This document shows positions 1 to 9,400 of a DNA stretch of 64,000 nucleotides, in pieces (the stretch's first letter is position 1; each line of letters begins with the position of its first letter). Origin of the DNA: Nonomuraea endophytica (GTDB lineage Bacteria; Actinomycetota; Actinomycetes; Streptosporangiales; Streptosporangiaceae); assembly GCF_014203235.1 (NCBI RefSeq), contig NZ_JACHIN010000006.1, positions 570,916 to 634,915 of the forward strand, given 5' to 3'. The position numbers and the translations under genes were made by a program. Below the pieces are notes generated by a model, which worked only from the letters and a program-made list of their open reading frames with translations, was not told the DNA's origin and searched no databases.

Positions 1-831
1 ACGCGTGCGGGCCTCGCCGCGCTGGACGACGTCACCCTGGAACTGGACGGCGGGCTGACCGCGCTGCTCGGCCGCAACGGGGCGGGCAAGTCGACGTTGC
101 TGTCGATCCTGGCGGGGCTGATGTTCGAGAGCTCGGGGCGGTTCAGCCTGCGCGCGCAGCCGCTCGGCCGGCGCCGCGCGGCGCTCCGGGCCGAGACGAC
201 GCTCCTGCCGCAGGACCTGGTCGTCGACCCGCGCGCGCCCGCCGAGGAGTTCGTGCGCTATCTGCTGCGGTTACGGGGCCGTCCGGACCGCCTGGTCGGG
301 GAGATGTTCGAGCGTTTCGGGCTGAACGGCGTGGCCCGCCGTCCGCTGGGCGAGCTCAGCGGCGGCACCCGCCGGCGAGTCGGGCTGGCCTACGCGTGCG
401 CCTGCGACACCCCGATCCTGCTGCTGGACGAACCCACCCAAGGACTCGATCCCCTGGAACGGCTCGCGCTGGCCGACTACCTCACCGAGATCGGCCGGAG
501 CAAACTCGTCGTCTACTCCACCCACATCATCTCGGACGTCTCCTGGATCGCGCCCCGCCTGGTCGTGCTCGACCAGGGACGGGTCGTGCATGACGGCTCG
601 CCGGACAAGCTTCTCGCCGCCACGCCACCGGTGTTCGAGGTGAGCTGCCCGACCGGCGCGGACGTCGAGCGGATCCGGGCGAACGGGCTGGTGACCCGCC
701 TGGCGCGCGGCGACGGGGACGACTACGCCGTACGGTGGATTCCCTCGACGGCGGGACCGCACGACGGCGCCGAGGTCGAGCCCACGCTCGACGACGCCTA
801 TCTCGCGCTCTGCGCGCAGGGCCCGCGATGA
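1..831 (+). CDS. ABC transporter ATP-binding protein (5' end outside window)
   Basis: Nucleotide-binding subunit of an ABC transporter that powers the membrane protein encoded next. The reading frame is open from the first base, so the true start lies upstream; 276 residues are visible. Walker A (GRNGAGKST, about residues 24-32), a Q-loop (LLPQD, about 70), the signature LSGGT (about 119), Walker B (ILLLDEP, about 139) and the switch His (STHIIS) are all present, so the ATPase should be active. The stop overlaps the next start (ATGA), which shows translational coupling. Substrate unknown; the layout resembles simple two-component exporters. Confidence 0.93.
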   Translation, partial: TRAGLAALDDVTLELDGGLTALLGRNGAGKSTLLSILAGLMFESSGRFSLRAQPLGRRRAALRAETTLLPQDLVVDPRAPAEEFVRYLLRLRGRPDRLVGEMFERFGLNGVARRPLGELSGGTRRRVGLAYACACDTPILLLDEPTQGLDPLERLALADYLTEIGRSKLVVYSTHIISDVSWIAPRLVVLDQGRVVHDGSPDKLLAATPPVFEVSCPTGADVERIRANGLVTRLARGDGDDYAVRWIPSTAGPHDGAEVEPTLDDAYLALCAQGPR

Positions 832-1568
832 TCGGCTATCACCTGCGCCGGGCCGCGCGCGCCCGGTACCTGCTGGCGCTCCTGCCCGCCGGATGGCTCA
901 CCTGGATCGGCTTCCGGCTGGGCGGCACCGAGGTCGGCGACGAGTTCGGCCCCTGGGGGCTGGCCCGCTACTGGGCGATCGTCACCGCGCTCCTGGCCGC
1001 CGGCCTCGTTCCCCTGCTCGGACCGCTCTGGCAGGAGGAACGGCTGCGCGCGGGCTGGCGGCTGGCCGCGGCCACGCCGTCCGCGGTGAGCAAGGATCGC
1101 CTGCGCGTCTTTCTGGCCGGCTTCCTCGTCTATGCGGCCGGGATCGTGGTGTGCGCGTTGTTCGTCGGCGGACGACTGTACGGCGCCGCCGCCTGGTTGC
1201 CGTCGCTGCTCGTCGTGACGGCCGTGGGCCCGCTCCTGGGCGGCTACGTCCTGCTGGCGTGCTGTTACGCGATCAACAGCCGGTGGGGCCCGGCGCCGGC
1301 GATCGGGCTCGCCATCGTCATGGGCAGCCTGGACCTGGCCAACGTGCTGCCCGCCGTCCTGTCGGTGTCGGGCACGGGCGACGTCGCACGGCTGAGCGCG
1401 TCGTGGACCGTCACGTTCGAGGAGCCCGGTTTCGCCGAACTTCCCCTGCCCACGTGGCCGTTCCTGGCCGCCCGCCTGGTCGCGGTCGTGGGATGCACGG
1501 CGCTGGTACTGCTCAGCCGCCGCCGCGTTCTATCCAGTTCCGGCGAAGAAGGCGGGTCCGACGCGTGA
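828..1568 (+). CDS. ABC transporter permease-like membrane protein
   Basis: Predicted integral membrane partner of the preceding ATPase, 246 residues. I chose the ATG that overlaps the ATPase stop by four bases; an upstream GTG would only add a shadow of the ATPase frame. Several hydrophobic stretches look like membrane helices, for example around residues 10-25, 45-65, 95-115 and 120-150, and one near the C-terminus before an RRR cluster. No family-specific motif is recognised. Position and hydrophobicity support the permease role; the substrate cannot be read from sequence. Confidence 0.8.
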   Translation: MIGYHLRRAARARYLLALLPAGWLTWIGFRLGGTEVGDEFGPWGLARYWAIVTALLAAGLVPLLGPLWQEERLRAGWRLAAATPSAVSKDRLRVFLAGFLVYAAGIVVCALFVGGRLYGAAAWLPSLLVVTAVGPLLGGYVLLACCYAINSRWGPAPAIGLAIVMGSLDLANVLPAVLSVSGTGDVARLSASWTVTFEEPGFAELPLPTWPFLAARLVAVVGCTALVLLSRRRVLSSSGEEGGSDA

Positions 1569-1612
1569 GCGCCGGGCCGGAAGGCCCGGGGTTTCGGGCG
1601 GTTCCCTGACGG

Positions 1613-2197
1613 TCAGCCGGCAGGTCGCTGAGCGTGTTCGGCGCGATGGGCCAGGCCGTCGAGGATGAGGGCCAGTCCGTCCTCGAAAGCCGCTTGGTGG
1701 TCGATCGTCGGCACGTCGGCCGGGCGGGCCGTACCGGGGTCGGCGTCGGCTTGTTCTTCCAGGACGCTGCCGACGGTGAAGCGGCTGGCGGCCAGCATGG
1801 CCATCTGGGCGTCCTTCTCGGGCAGGCCGGAGGCGGCCAGAAAGGCCATCTTGTGGGCGATCCGGTCGAGGTCGGCCGGGCCGGGACTGGATCCGGAGTG
1901 CAGGCGCGCGCCGTCACGGCGCATCAGCAGGGTGCGGCGGAAGCTGCGGGTGTTGTCCAGGAACCATTCCCGCCAGTCCTGGCCGGGGGCCGGTAGCGGT
2001 GCTGTGGCGTGCGGCGTCATGGCGGCCTCGGCCATGGCGCCGAGGAGTTCCTTCTTGTTGCGGAAGTGCCAGTAGAGCGACGGCTGCTCAACGCCCAGGC
2101 GTCTGGCCAGCTGCCTGGTGCTGATGGCGTCCAGGCCGACCTCGTCGAGGAGGTCCAGCGCCTGGGCGATGACGGTCTCGCGATTCACTTTCACCAC
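1613..2197 (-). CDS. TetR-class repressor, close in type to the tetracycline repressor
   Basis: One-component repressor of about 195 residues. The N-terminal helix-turn-helix carries LGVEQPSLYWHFRNKK, which matches the DNA-reading segment of Tn10 TetR (QPTLYWH) except Thr to Ser. The core block SFRRTLLMRRDGARLH also matches the TetR ligand-binding core. It is divergent from a flavin monooxygenase, and two operator palindromes of tetO type lie between them. No ribosome binding site is visible. I prefer a GTG start; a TTG nine bases further upstream is possible. Inferred role: drug-inducible repressor of itself and the monooxygenase. Confidence 0.88.
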   Translation of the reverse strand: MVKVNRETVIAQALDLLDEVGLDAISTRQLARRLGVEQPSLYWHFRNKKELLGAMAEAAMTPHATAPLPAPGQDWREWFLDNTRSFRRTLLMRRDGARLHSGSSPGPADLDRIAHKMAFLAASGLPEKDAQMAMLAASRFTVGSVLEEQADADPGTARPADVPTIDHQAAFEDGLALILDGLAHRAEHAQRPAG

Positions 2198-2207
2198 GTT
2201 TGACAAA

Positions 2208-2220
2208 CTATCACCGATAG
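2208..2220. promoter_or_regulatory. tetO-like operator O1
   Basis: CTATC-ACC-GATAG inverted repeat directly upstream of the repressor start. A TTGACA hexamer reading toward the monooxygenase sits at 2200-2205 and abuts it, so a bound dimer would block this promoter. Confidence 0.7.
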
Positions 2221-2239
2221 AGTTCCCTGGTGAATGAAC

Positions 2240-2252
2240 CTATCAGTGATAG
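2240..2252. promoter_or_regulatory. tetO-like operator O2
   Basis: Perfect 13-bp palindrome CTATCA-G-TGATAG. This core and its immediate flanks match the classical Tn10 tetO2 sequence. It lies between the divergent genes, just upstream of the ribosome binding site of the monooxygenase. Confidence 0.8.
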
Positions 2253-2269
2253 ATAAGGACGTCGATGAC

Positions 2270-3517
2270 ATGGCTCTCGCATCGGGAACGCGCTCCTTGA
2301 AGATCCTCATCAGCGGCGGCGGGATCGCCGGGCAGGCGCTGGCCTACTGGCTCGCCCACGGCGGTCACCGGGTCAAGGTCGTCGAGCGCTTCCCGGCGCT
2401 GCGGGCCACAGGCGCCCAGGTCGACCTGCGCGGCCAGGGCATCGAGGCGATCGAGCGCATGGGACTCATGGGCGCCGTCCGGAACAAACTCGTGGACGAG
2501 GCGGGCGTCGCGTTCGTGAACGCCGCCGGCAAAGCCAGGGCGACGATCATGGCCAACACCTCGGGGCGGGGCCGCCAGAGCCTGACCTCGGAGTACGAGA
2601 TCATGCGCGGTGACCTGGTGCGCATCCTCAACGACGCGACGAAGGACAACGTGGAGTACGTCTTCGGCCAGAGCGTGGACGGCTTCGACCAGGACGAACA
2701 CCAGGTCGTCGCGCACTTCTCCGACGGATCATCGGAGGAATTCGATCTCCTGGTCGGCGCGGACGGGCAGGGATCGCGACTGCGGCGGGCCATCCTCCCC
2801 GAGGGATTCGACCCGTATTGGCGGGTCGGCATCCACATGGCGTACTGGTTCGTCTCGCGCATCGCTTCCGACGGCGACATCCGCGACACCTACATGGTCC
2901 CGGGCGGGCGCCAGATCATGCGCCGCAGCCACAATCCGAGCGAGACGCAGGTCTACTTCGTGATGAGGGAAGACTCCGAGGAGGCTTCAGCGATTCACCG
3001 CCAGCCCGTCGAACGCCAGCAGGAGTTCTGGGCCGGCAGGTTCGCCGGCGCCGGATGGCAGACCGAGCGCTTCATCGACGGCATGAAGACCAGCCCGTTC
3101 TTCTACTCCCAGGAGATCGCCCAGGTCCGCATCGACACCTGGTCCAAGGGCCGCGTGGTCCTGGCCGGCGATGCCGCCCACTGCGCCTCCCCCTACAGCG
3201 GCATGGGCGTCTCCGGCGGTCTGGTGGGCGCCTACGTCCTGGCCGGAGAGATCAACCAGCACCCCGATGACCTGCCGGCGGCGCTGGCGAACTATGACAC
3301 CAAGTTGCGGCCCTTCGCCGAGGGGATCCAAGGCCAAGTCAACCCGCGCCTCCTCCGGCTGGGCATGCCCATGACCCAGCGCGCGATCGACGCCTTCCTC
3401 ACCGTCACCGGGCTCGCCACAGCGCTCCACATCCCCGACCTGGTGGCACGTTTCTCCAAGGAGGACCGCGGTGGAGACTGGCGGCTCCCGGACTACCCAC
3501 AACTCCAAGCCGCCTAG
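2270..3517 (+). CDS. FAD-dependent monooxygenase, TetX-like
   Basis: Class A flavoprotein hydroxylase of 415 residues. The N-terminal Rossmann motif GGGIAG binds ADP. A DLLVGADGQGS segment (the DG motif) and VLAGDAAHCASPYSGMG (the GD motif) complete the FAD/NADPH signature. I place the start at the ATG preceded by AAGGAC nine bases away; an ATG 36 bases earlier would put the operator inside the coding region. Tetracycline- or rifamycin-hydroxylating enzymes share this fold. The facing TetR-type repressor and tetO-like operators suggest a tetracycline-like substrate, but that is inference. Confidence 0.88.
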   Translation: MALASGTRSLKILISGGGIAGQALAYWLAHGGHRVKVVERFPALRATGAQVDLRGQGIEAIERMGLMGAVRNKLVDEAGVAFVNAAGKARATIMANTSGRGRQSLTSEYEIMRGDLVRILNDATKDNVEYVFGQSVDGFDQDEHQVVAHFSDGSSEEFDLLVGADGQGSRLRRAILPEGFDPYWRVGIHMAYWFVSRIASDGDIRDTYMVPGGRQIMRRSHNPSETQVYFVMREDSEEASAIHRQPVERQQEFWAGRFAGAGWQTERFIDGMKTSPFFYSQEIAQVRIDTWSKGRVVLAGDAAHCASPYSGMGVSGGLVGAYVLAGEINQHPDDLPAALANYDTKLRPFAEGIQGQVNPRLLRLGMPMTQRAIDAFLTVTGLATALHIPDLVARFSKEDRGGDWRLPDYPQLQAA

Positions 3518-3539
3518 CCGCCCGCGTCAGGTGCCGGCG

Positions 3540-3683
3540 CACCCGCGCGCTGTCGGGAACAGGCCTGTCGAGCTCCTCCACGCCATGGCGGACGGCCTGG
3601 CCGTACACGCGGCCGAGACCACGCCCGAGGTGATGCGCGCCGTCATCGCCCGCCACCTCGACGAACTCGCCCGGCGAGCATGA
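3540..3683 (+). pseudogene. C-terminal fragment of a TetR-family regulator
   Basis: The reading frame ending at the TGA encodes LLHAMADGLAVHA followed by TPEVMRAVIARHLDEL, a typical C-terminal tail of a TetR regulator. No DNA-binding domain precedes it, because the flavin monooxygenase ends immediately upstream. The stop overlaps an ATG (GCATGACGG) that would have started a next gene (MTEVVAV...), but that frame stops after 12 codons. I read this as the relic of a TetR-led operon cut by deletion. Confidence 0.6.
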
Positions 3684-3696
3684 CGGAGGTCGTCGC

Positions 3697-4140
3697 CGTT
3701 ACGACCTTGCACGGATAACCGCTATCACCGCCCTGCCCAACCTGCGGGCCGAGAATTCCGGCCACCTGATGATCGCGGTCTCCGCCCTGCTGATCACGAT
3801 GGCCGTGGTGAACATCGTCGCGTTCACCTGGACCATCGCGATGGAAGCCCGGCCAAGCCTGGCGGTCGCGCGTACGCTCGGCGCCACTCCCGGGCAGGTC
3901 TCCGCGGGGTTGTCCATCGCCCAGCTCCTCCCCTGCCTGCCGGGCGCTGCCGTCGGCGTCCCGCTGGGCATCGGCGTGTTCTCCGCTCTCAGCCCCGGGA
4001 ACGCGGTCGTGGCGCCGTTGCCCTGGATGCTCGTCGCCGCGCTCGCAACCCTCCTGGTGACCGCGGCACTCACCGCCCTGCCCGCCCACCTGGCGGCCCG
4101 CCGTCCCGTGGTGCCGGTGCTCAGCGCCGACACAGCGTGA
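3697..4140 (+). pseudogene. C-terminal fragment of an FtsX/MacB-type ABC permease
   Basis: The open frame encodes about 145 residues with three hydrophobic segments. They surround the FtsX-type block MEARPSLAVARTLGATPGQV and end in the usual APAxxAARxxVxxVL-like tail (LPAHLAARRPVVPVLSA). A full permease of this family is several times longer. No start codon lies near the beginning; the first ATG (3769) is inside the domain. Only the last membrane module survives, next to the TetR tail, consistent with a collapsed TetR-ATPase-permease operon. It might still be translated from 3769. Confidence 0.6.
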
Positions 4141-4148
4141 ACGGCCCG

Positions 4149-4802
4149 TCAACTCTCGGCCGGCGATTGGCCCGCCCCCGCGGGGAAGACTCGGCGGAGG
4201 ACTTCGGCGTCACCCTGGAGTCGTCCCGCGGAGACCGCCTGGTCGATCGTGAGCCCCCCGGCCGCGAGCCCGACGACGATCTCCGGCGCGGCCGTGAGAA
4301 TCGTGCCCGGCCGGTCGCCGGGCTGGACGACCGCGCGCGAGCCGTTCTCGTCGATGCGCAGGACGATGAGGAGGCCTTCGATCTCGAGGCCGAGTTCGAG
4401 TGCGGGAGCCGCGGTCACGTCACGAAGCAGGGCCGGTAGCGCGAGCGCCAGCCAGCGCGGCTGGAACGCGTCGTCGCCCCGTCCTGTCATCAACAGCGGC
4501 GCACCCCACCTGCCGAGCGCCTCCATCGGCTCGCGGAGTTCCGCACCCCACGGCGTCAGGGCGTAGAGGACTCCCACGTCTCCAAGCCGCCGCTCGACGA
4601 TCCCGTTTCCCTCCAGGCTCCGCAGTCGCTCCGCCAAGAGGTTGGTCGCGATCCCCGTGAGGGAGGTCTTCAGTTCGTTGTAGCGCAGCGGACCGGGGAG
4701 CAGTTCGCGCACGATCAGGAGGTTCCAGCGGTCGCCCACGACGTCCAGGGCACGGGCAAGACCGCAGAACTGCCCGTAGGAGCGCTTGATATTTTCCACC
4801 AC
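4149..4802 (-). CDS. HxlR-family winged-helix regulator with C-terminal sterol-carrier-like domain
   Basis: About 217 residues. The N-terminal winged helix shows the HxlR pattern: LARALDVVGDRWNLLIVREL, then RYNELKTSLTGIATNLLAERL as recognition region, then LTPWG. The C-terminal half (about 110 residues, from FQPRWLALAL) resembles the SCP2-like domain often fused to HxlR regulators. The likely start is a GTG immediately downstream of a 13-bp palindrome; a TTG five codons earlier would lie inside it. It is divergent from a DUF1761 membrane protein, its probable target. Ligand unknown. Confidence 0.85.
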   Translation of the reverse strand: MVENIKRSYGQFCGLARALDVVGDRWNLLIVRELLPGPLRYNELKTSLTGIATNLLAERLRSLEGNGIVERRLGDVGVLYALTPWGAELREPMEALGRWGAPLLMTGRGDDAFQPRWLALALPALLRDVTAAPALELGLEIEGLLIVLRIDENGSRAVVQPGDRPGTILTAAPEIVVGLAAGGLTIDQAVSAGRLQGDAEVLRRVFPAGAGQSPAES

Positions 4803-4804
4803 AG

Positions 4805-4817
4805 TTGATTGTATCAA
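4805..4817. promoter_or_regulatory. Probable HxlR operator palindrome
   Basis: TTGAT-TGT-ATCAA, a perfect 5+5 inverted repeat between the divergent HxlR gene and the DUF1761 gene. It touches the HxlR start, as expected for autoregulation. Confidence 0.55.
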
Positions 4818-4859
4818 GCACTGTTGGCGCGTCGCCAGAGACGATCAAGGAGTTACACC

Positions 4860-5267
4860 ATGGAGATCAACTGGCTTGCCACCGTGCTCGCCGTCGTCGC
4901 CGGGATGGCCGTGGCGGTCGCGTGGTACAGCAAGAAGGGCTTCGGGATCGTCTGGTGGAAACTGACCGGCATAACGCCCGAAGAGTCCAAGAAGGCCAGC
5001 GGAAGGAACATGGTCCAGCTCCTCATCGCCAACGGCGTGACGGCCCTCGGGCTGGCGGCCGGCATCGGGATCGCGTCGGCGGCCACGGGTGACGATTCCG
5101 TGGGGCTGGCGCTGCTGGTCGGTCTCGTGGCGTGGCTGACGTTCTCGGCGACCACGCTCCTCCAGCACAATGCCTTCGAGCTGAAGCCTCCGAAGCTGAC
5201 CCTCATCAACAGCGGCTATCAGCTGGTGCTGTTTCTCGCCATGACGCTGGTGATCGGGCTGCTATAG
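4860..5267 (+). CDS. DUF1761-family membrane protein
   Basis: Small integral membrane protein of 135 residues with four predicted helices. The first (about 4-21) runs into the conserved AVAWYSKKGFG segment; the others lie near 50-70, 75-95 and 115-135. Family hallmarks include the early WY and the late HNAFEL segment. The ATG is preceded by AAGGAG with seven bases between, which fixes the start. It faces an HxlR regulator across a palindrome, so controlled expression is likely. Function of the family is unknown. Confidence 0.85.
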   Translation: MEINWLATVLAVVAGMAVAVAWYSKKGFGIVWWKLTGITPEESKKASGRNMVQLLIANGVTALGLAAGIGIASAATGDDSVGLALLVGLVAWLTFSATTLLQHNAFELKPPKLTLINSGYQLVLFLAMTLVIGLL

Positions 5268-5327
5268 CGCCCGCCAGACCAGCGGTAGAGATCATGAAGA
5301 CGCCCAAGGTTCTCGTGCTGTCAATCC

Positions 5328-5357
5328 AAGATCACCCTAATCGTTGCCGGTGATCTT
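5328..5357. terminator. Inverted repeat, terminator or operator
   Basis: AAGATCACC and GGTGATCTT form perfect 9-bp arms around a 12-base loop. It lies about 60 bases after the DUF1761 stop and 50 before the next start. The right arm ends in TTT, which fits a weak intrinsic terminator, but its AT content also fits an operator. Confidence 0.45.
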
Positions 5358-5406
5358 TACGTTTGCGGCGTTTGTGCAATGCACCACCGCACGTGGAAGG
5401 ACATGC

Positions 5407-6360
5407 ATGCGCATCTCCGCTCGGGCGCTCGTCGCCACTTTGGCGACAGCTCTGGCACTCAGCAGCGTGAACGCGGCGGGCACCCCTGCCTTCGCGCAGC
5501 AGGACCCCGCCCTGGCAGCCCTCACCCAGGTGGTCCCCGAGATCGTCGAAGAGGCCAGGACCACACCGCCCACCGAGATCCCCAACGGTGACGTCCAGCG
5601 GCCCTTCGCCATCGCGACGGATCCCGACCGCACCCTGACGGCGACCGTCGCGGAGACCGACATCGGCATCGGCATGCCGGAGGCCGCGGGCAACGGGAAC
5701 CAGCCGCTGCCCGGCCTGGTCACCTACACCGCCAAGCAGCCCAGTGTCGCGTACGCCCACCAGCGCACCGGCCAGATCGCCCGCGCGTTGACCATCATCA
5801 AGGACGCCACGGCCCCGACCGAGTACCGGTTCCCGATCTCCGCCCCCGAAGGCAGCATGCTGGAGGTCGAGGAGGACGACGGCACCGTCCTGATCTACAA
5901 CAACGACTTCTACCTCGCCGAGATCGACCTGCCCTGGGCCAAGGACGCCAACGGCAACGCGGTGCCGACCTCGTACCGGGTGGAGGGCATGACGCTCATC
6001 CAGACGGTCAGCCACGCGGGCGCCGCCTACCCCGTGGTCGCCGACCCCGCGCTGAAGCTGCAGTGCGAGTGGTGGAAGGCCATGTGCCGGCTCATCTTCT
6101 CCAAGAAGCTCACCAAGTCGATCTACAACGCCTGGTTCGTCGCCGGGGTCGCCGGCGCCATCGAGGCGATGAAGGGTGCCTGCGACAAGCTCAAGGGCAA
6201 GGCCAAGCTGATCTGCAAGATCGCTTACACGGCCGGCGGCGCGTCGGCCATCTACAAGGTCCGGGAGGCGGCCAACAAGAAGCAGTGCTTCGCGGTCCGG
6301 TTCCAGGCTCCGGGCATCGTCTGGTACGAGGTCCGCAAGAAGAGCTGCCAGAGCAAGTAG
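5407..6360 (+). CDS. Secreted modular protein of unknown function
   Basis: 317 residues. GGAAGGA precedes the chosen ATG by five bases. A signal peptide covers about residues 1-30 (basic RISAR, hydrophobic core, then AFA before QQDP). The middle contains the block DANGNAVPTSYRVEG followed by YPVVADP near residue 215. I recognise that arrangement from many actinomycete secreted proteins with unrelated C-terminal ends. The tail here (about 100 residues) has a Gly/Ala-rich hydrophobic stretch, several Cys and many Lys. No catalytic motif seen; the tail could be a small effector. The large RHS protein follows 74 bases later. Confidence 0.75.
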   Translation: MRISARALVATLATALALSSVNAAGTPAFAQQDPALAALTQVVPEIVEEARTTPPTEIPNGDVQRPFAIATDPDRTLTATVAETDIGIGMPEAAGNGNQPLPGLVTYTAKQPSVAYAHQRTGQIARALTIIKDATAPTEYRFPISAPEGSMLEVEEDDGTVLIYNNDFYLAEIDLPWAKDANGNAVPTSYRVEGMTLIQTVSHAGAAYPVVADPALKLQCEWWKAMCRLIFSKKLTKSIYNAWFVAGVAGAIEAMKGACDKLKGKAKLICKIAYTAGGASAIYKVREAANKKQCFAVRFQAPGIVWYEVRKKSCQSK

Positions 6361-6434
6361 CCCGACCCGCACCACCCGACGCCCCCGCCGCCCGGCGGGG
6401 GCGTCGCCCTTCGCGTACCTCCCCCGGAGCACCC

Positions 6435-9400
6435 ATGCCTGTCATCTCGCCACGGGCTCTCGCCGTCGGTCTCGCCCTCCTGCTTGTCCCCCTGGCCGCG
6501 CCCGCGTCACCCGCCACCGCCGAACCACCCGCCGCCGAAAGTCCGGCGGACGGCGTCGCGCCTGATGAGCCCTCCGCCCGGCTGTCCGCTCGCCTGACGG
6601 GCCGGCGGGTGGAGGTCGCGGACGCCCGTACCGAGACCACCACCACCTACGCCAACCCGGACGGCACGCTGACGGCCGACTCGTTCGCCGGCCCGGTCAG
6701 GTTCCGCCGCGACGGCGCGTGGGTGCCGGTGGACATCGCGCTCACCAAGGCGCCGTCGGGCGAGATCGTGACGCGCGGCCACGGCCGCGCACTCAGGCTC
6801 GGCGGCGGACGTACCGGCCTGGCCAGGCAGGAAGGGCCTTCGGATCTGATCACGATCGGCGAGGGCGCCACCAAGGTGACCATGCAGTGGAAGGACGCGC
6901 TGCCCGCGCCCCGGCTGTCCGGCGAGACGGCCACGTACGCGGACGTCATGCCCGGCGCCGATCTGGTCGTCACCGCCACCAGGACGGGCGCCGAACAGTT
7001 CCTGCTGCTGAAGTCCCGGCCGGCCACTCCCCTGACGTACACGCTGAGACTGAAGGCGGCGGGTCTCCAACCGCGGCGCTCGGCCGGCGGCGGCGTGGAG
7101 CTGGTCGACGCCAAGGGCAGGATCGCCGTCACCATCCCCGCGCCGGTCATGTGGGACGCGACCAAGCACCCGATCTCGGGCGAGCACCTGCGCCGCGCCC
7201 CCGTGGACATGAAGGTCTCCGGGCGCGACCTCGTCCTCACGCCCGACCCCGCCTTCCTGAACGATCCCGCCACGACGTATCCGGTCACCGTGGACCCGTC
7301 GCTCAACCTGGGCCAGGTCTTCGACACGTTCGTGCAGCAGGGCTACGGCACCGACCAGTCCGGCGCCACCGAGCTCAAGATCGGCAATAACGGCAGCGGC
7401 CAGGTCGCCCGGTCGTTCATCACGTGGAAGACCCCCGGCGCCGTGGGCAAGAAGATCCTCTCGGCGACGCTGAAGCTCTGGAACTACCACTCGTGGTCGT
7501 GCGACGCCCGCTCGTGGGAGGTCTGGACGGCCAATCGCGCCACCACGGCCTCGCGCTGGCCCGGCCCCGCGCTGGTCACCAAGTACGCCTCCTCCAGCCA
7601 GACCAAGGGTCACGGCAGCGGCTGCGCCGACGGGTGGGTCACCGCCAACGTCACCTCGCTGGTGCAGCACTGGGCCGACGAGGGCTACAAGGAGTCCGGC
7701 ATGGGCCTGCGGGCCGCGAGCGAGTCCGACGAGTACGCCTGGAAGCGGTTCAACTCGGGCAACGCCTCGTCGCACGTGCCGGTCATCTCGGTGACGTACA
7801 ACTCCTATCCGAGCACGCCGGTGTCCACGTGGGTCTCGCCGTACACCGACTACAACGGCGCCCGCTGGACCAACACGCTCACCCCGCAGTTGCGCGACCA
7901 TGTGCGCGATCCCGACGGCGGGAACGTGCGCGGGCTGTTCGACGTGTACGCGGGCTCGACACTGGTGATCGACAACCTCTACGGCGGGTACGTGCCGAGC
8001 AACGGCTTCTCCGGCGGGAACGTGCCCTCGGGCAAGCTGGCCAGTGGCAAGACGTACACGATCCGGTCGTGGGCCAACGACGGCTCGCTGACGTCGAAGG
8101 CGTACCAGTCGGCGACGTTCTCGGTCGACACCGCCAAGCCGCCCGCGCCCAAGGTCGCCTCGCCGGACTACCCGGACGACGGCGGCTGGTACGGCGACGC
8201 CGGCAAGGCGGGCACGTTCACCCTCACCCCGGCCAGCGCCGACACCGGCTGGATCGCCTACAAGCTCGGCGGCGGCGCGACCACGAAGGTGCTCACCACC
8301 GGCGCGGCCGTCACCGCCAAGCTGACGCCCGCCGCGACCGGCGCGCACACGCTCACCGTGCACACCATCGACAAGGCGGGCAACGCCTCGCCGGTCACCG
8401 CGTACACGTTCAACGTGGGGTCCGGCGCGGGCGTGGCCGTGCTCGCCGCTCCCTCGGACGGCCTGCGCAGCCCGGGCAGGGTGCCGCTCGCGGTGACCGG
8501 CACGGGCTTCACCCAGGCCAGGTTCCAGTACCGGCGCTCGGAGATCGACGCCTGGGCCGACCTCCCGGTGGCGAACGTCACGGGCGCGGACGGCAAGCCG
8601 CTGACCGCGTGGCCGGTGGCGGCCCCCAACGGGGTGTCCGGGCTGATCTGGGACGCCGGGACGCAGCTCGGCGACGCCGCGGTCCAGGTGCGCGCGCTCG
8701 TCTCCGGCTCGACCGGGGCCACGGCGGAGTCCCGCCCGGCCGAGGTCGTCGTGGACCGCCGCGCCACCGGGGCCGCCACCAGCGAGGTCGGCCCCGGCGT
8801 GCTGAACCTGCTCACCGGCGACTACCGCCTCACGACCGAGGCCGGCGGCCCCTTCGGCCTGACGCTCACCCGCACGGCCTCCTCCCGCGACCCCGACGCC
8901 GCCTGGTCGCCAGGCCTGAGCGTGCTCAAGGAAACCTCGCCCACCTCCGTCGAGCTGACCAGGGCCGACGGCACACCGGTGCAGTTCACCAAGACAGCGG
9001 CGGGCTGGAAACCGGAGCCCGGCGCCGAGAACCTGACCCTCACCGGCACATACACGCTCACCGACGCCCGCGGCGAGATCACCACCTTCACCAAACAAGG
9101 AGAGGTGTACATACCGGCTACCCGGACCCACAAGCTGGATGTCGGCCACGACACCGCCGGACGCATGACCACCGTCTCCCTGAAGGGCACGGTGATCGCC
9201 CAGTACGCCTACGACGGCACCGGCCGGCTCGCCGAAACCTGGGACCCACGGATCAGCCCGCCGCTGAAAACCCTCTACGGCTACGACTCCGCAGGTCGCG
9301 TCACCACACTGACCCCGCCCGGCGAGCTGCCGTGGACCTTCGCCTACGAGGCCGACGGCCGGCTGCGCTCCGTCGCCCGCGCCACGCTCAAGCCCGGCAC

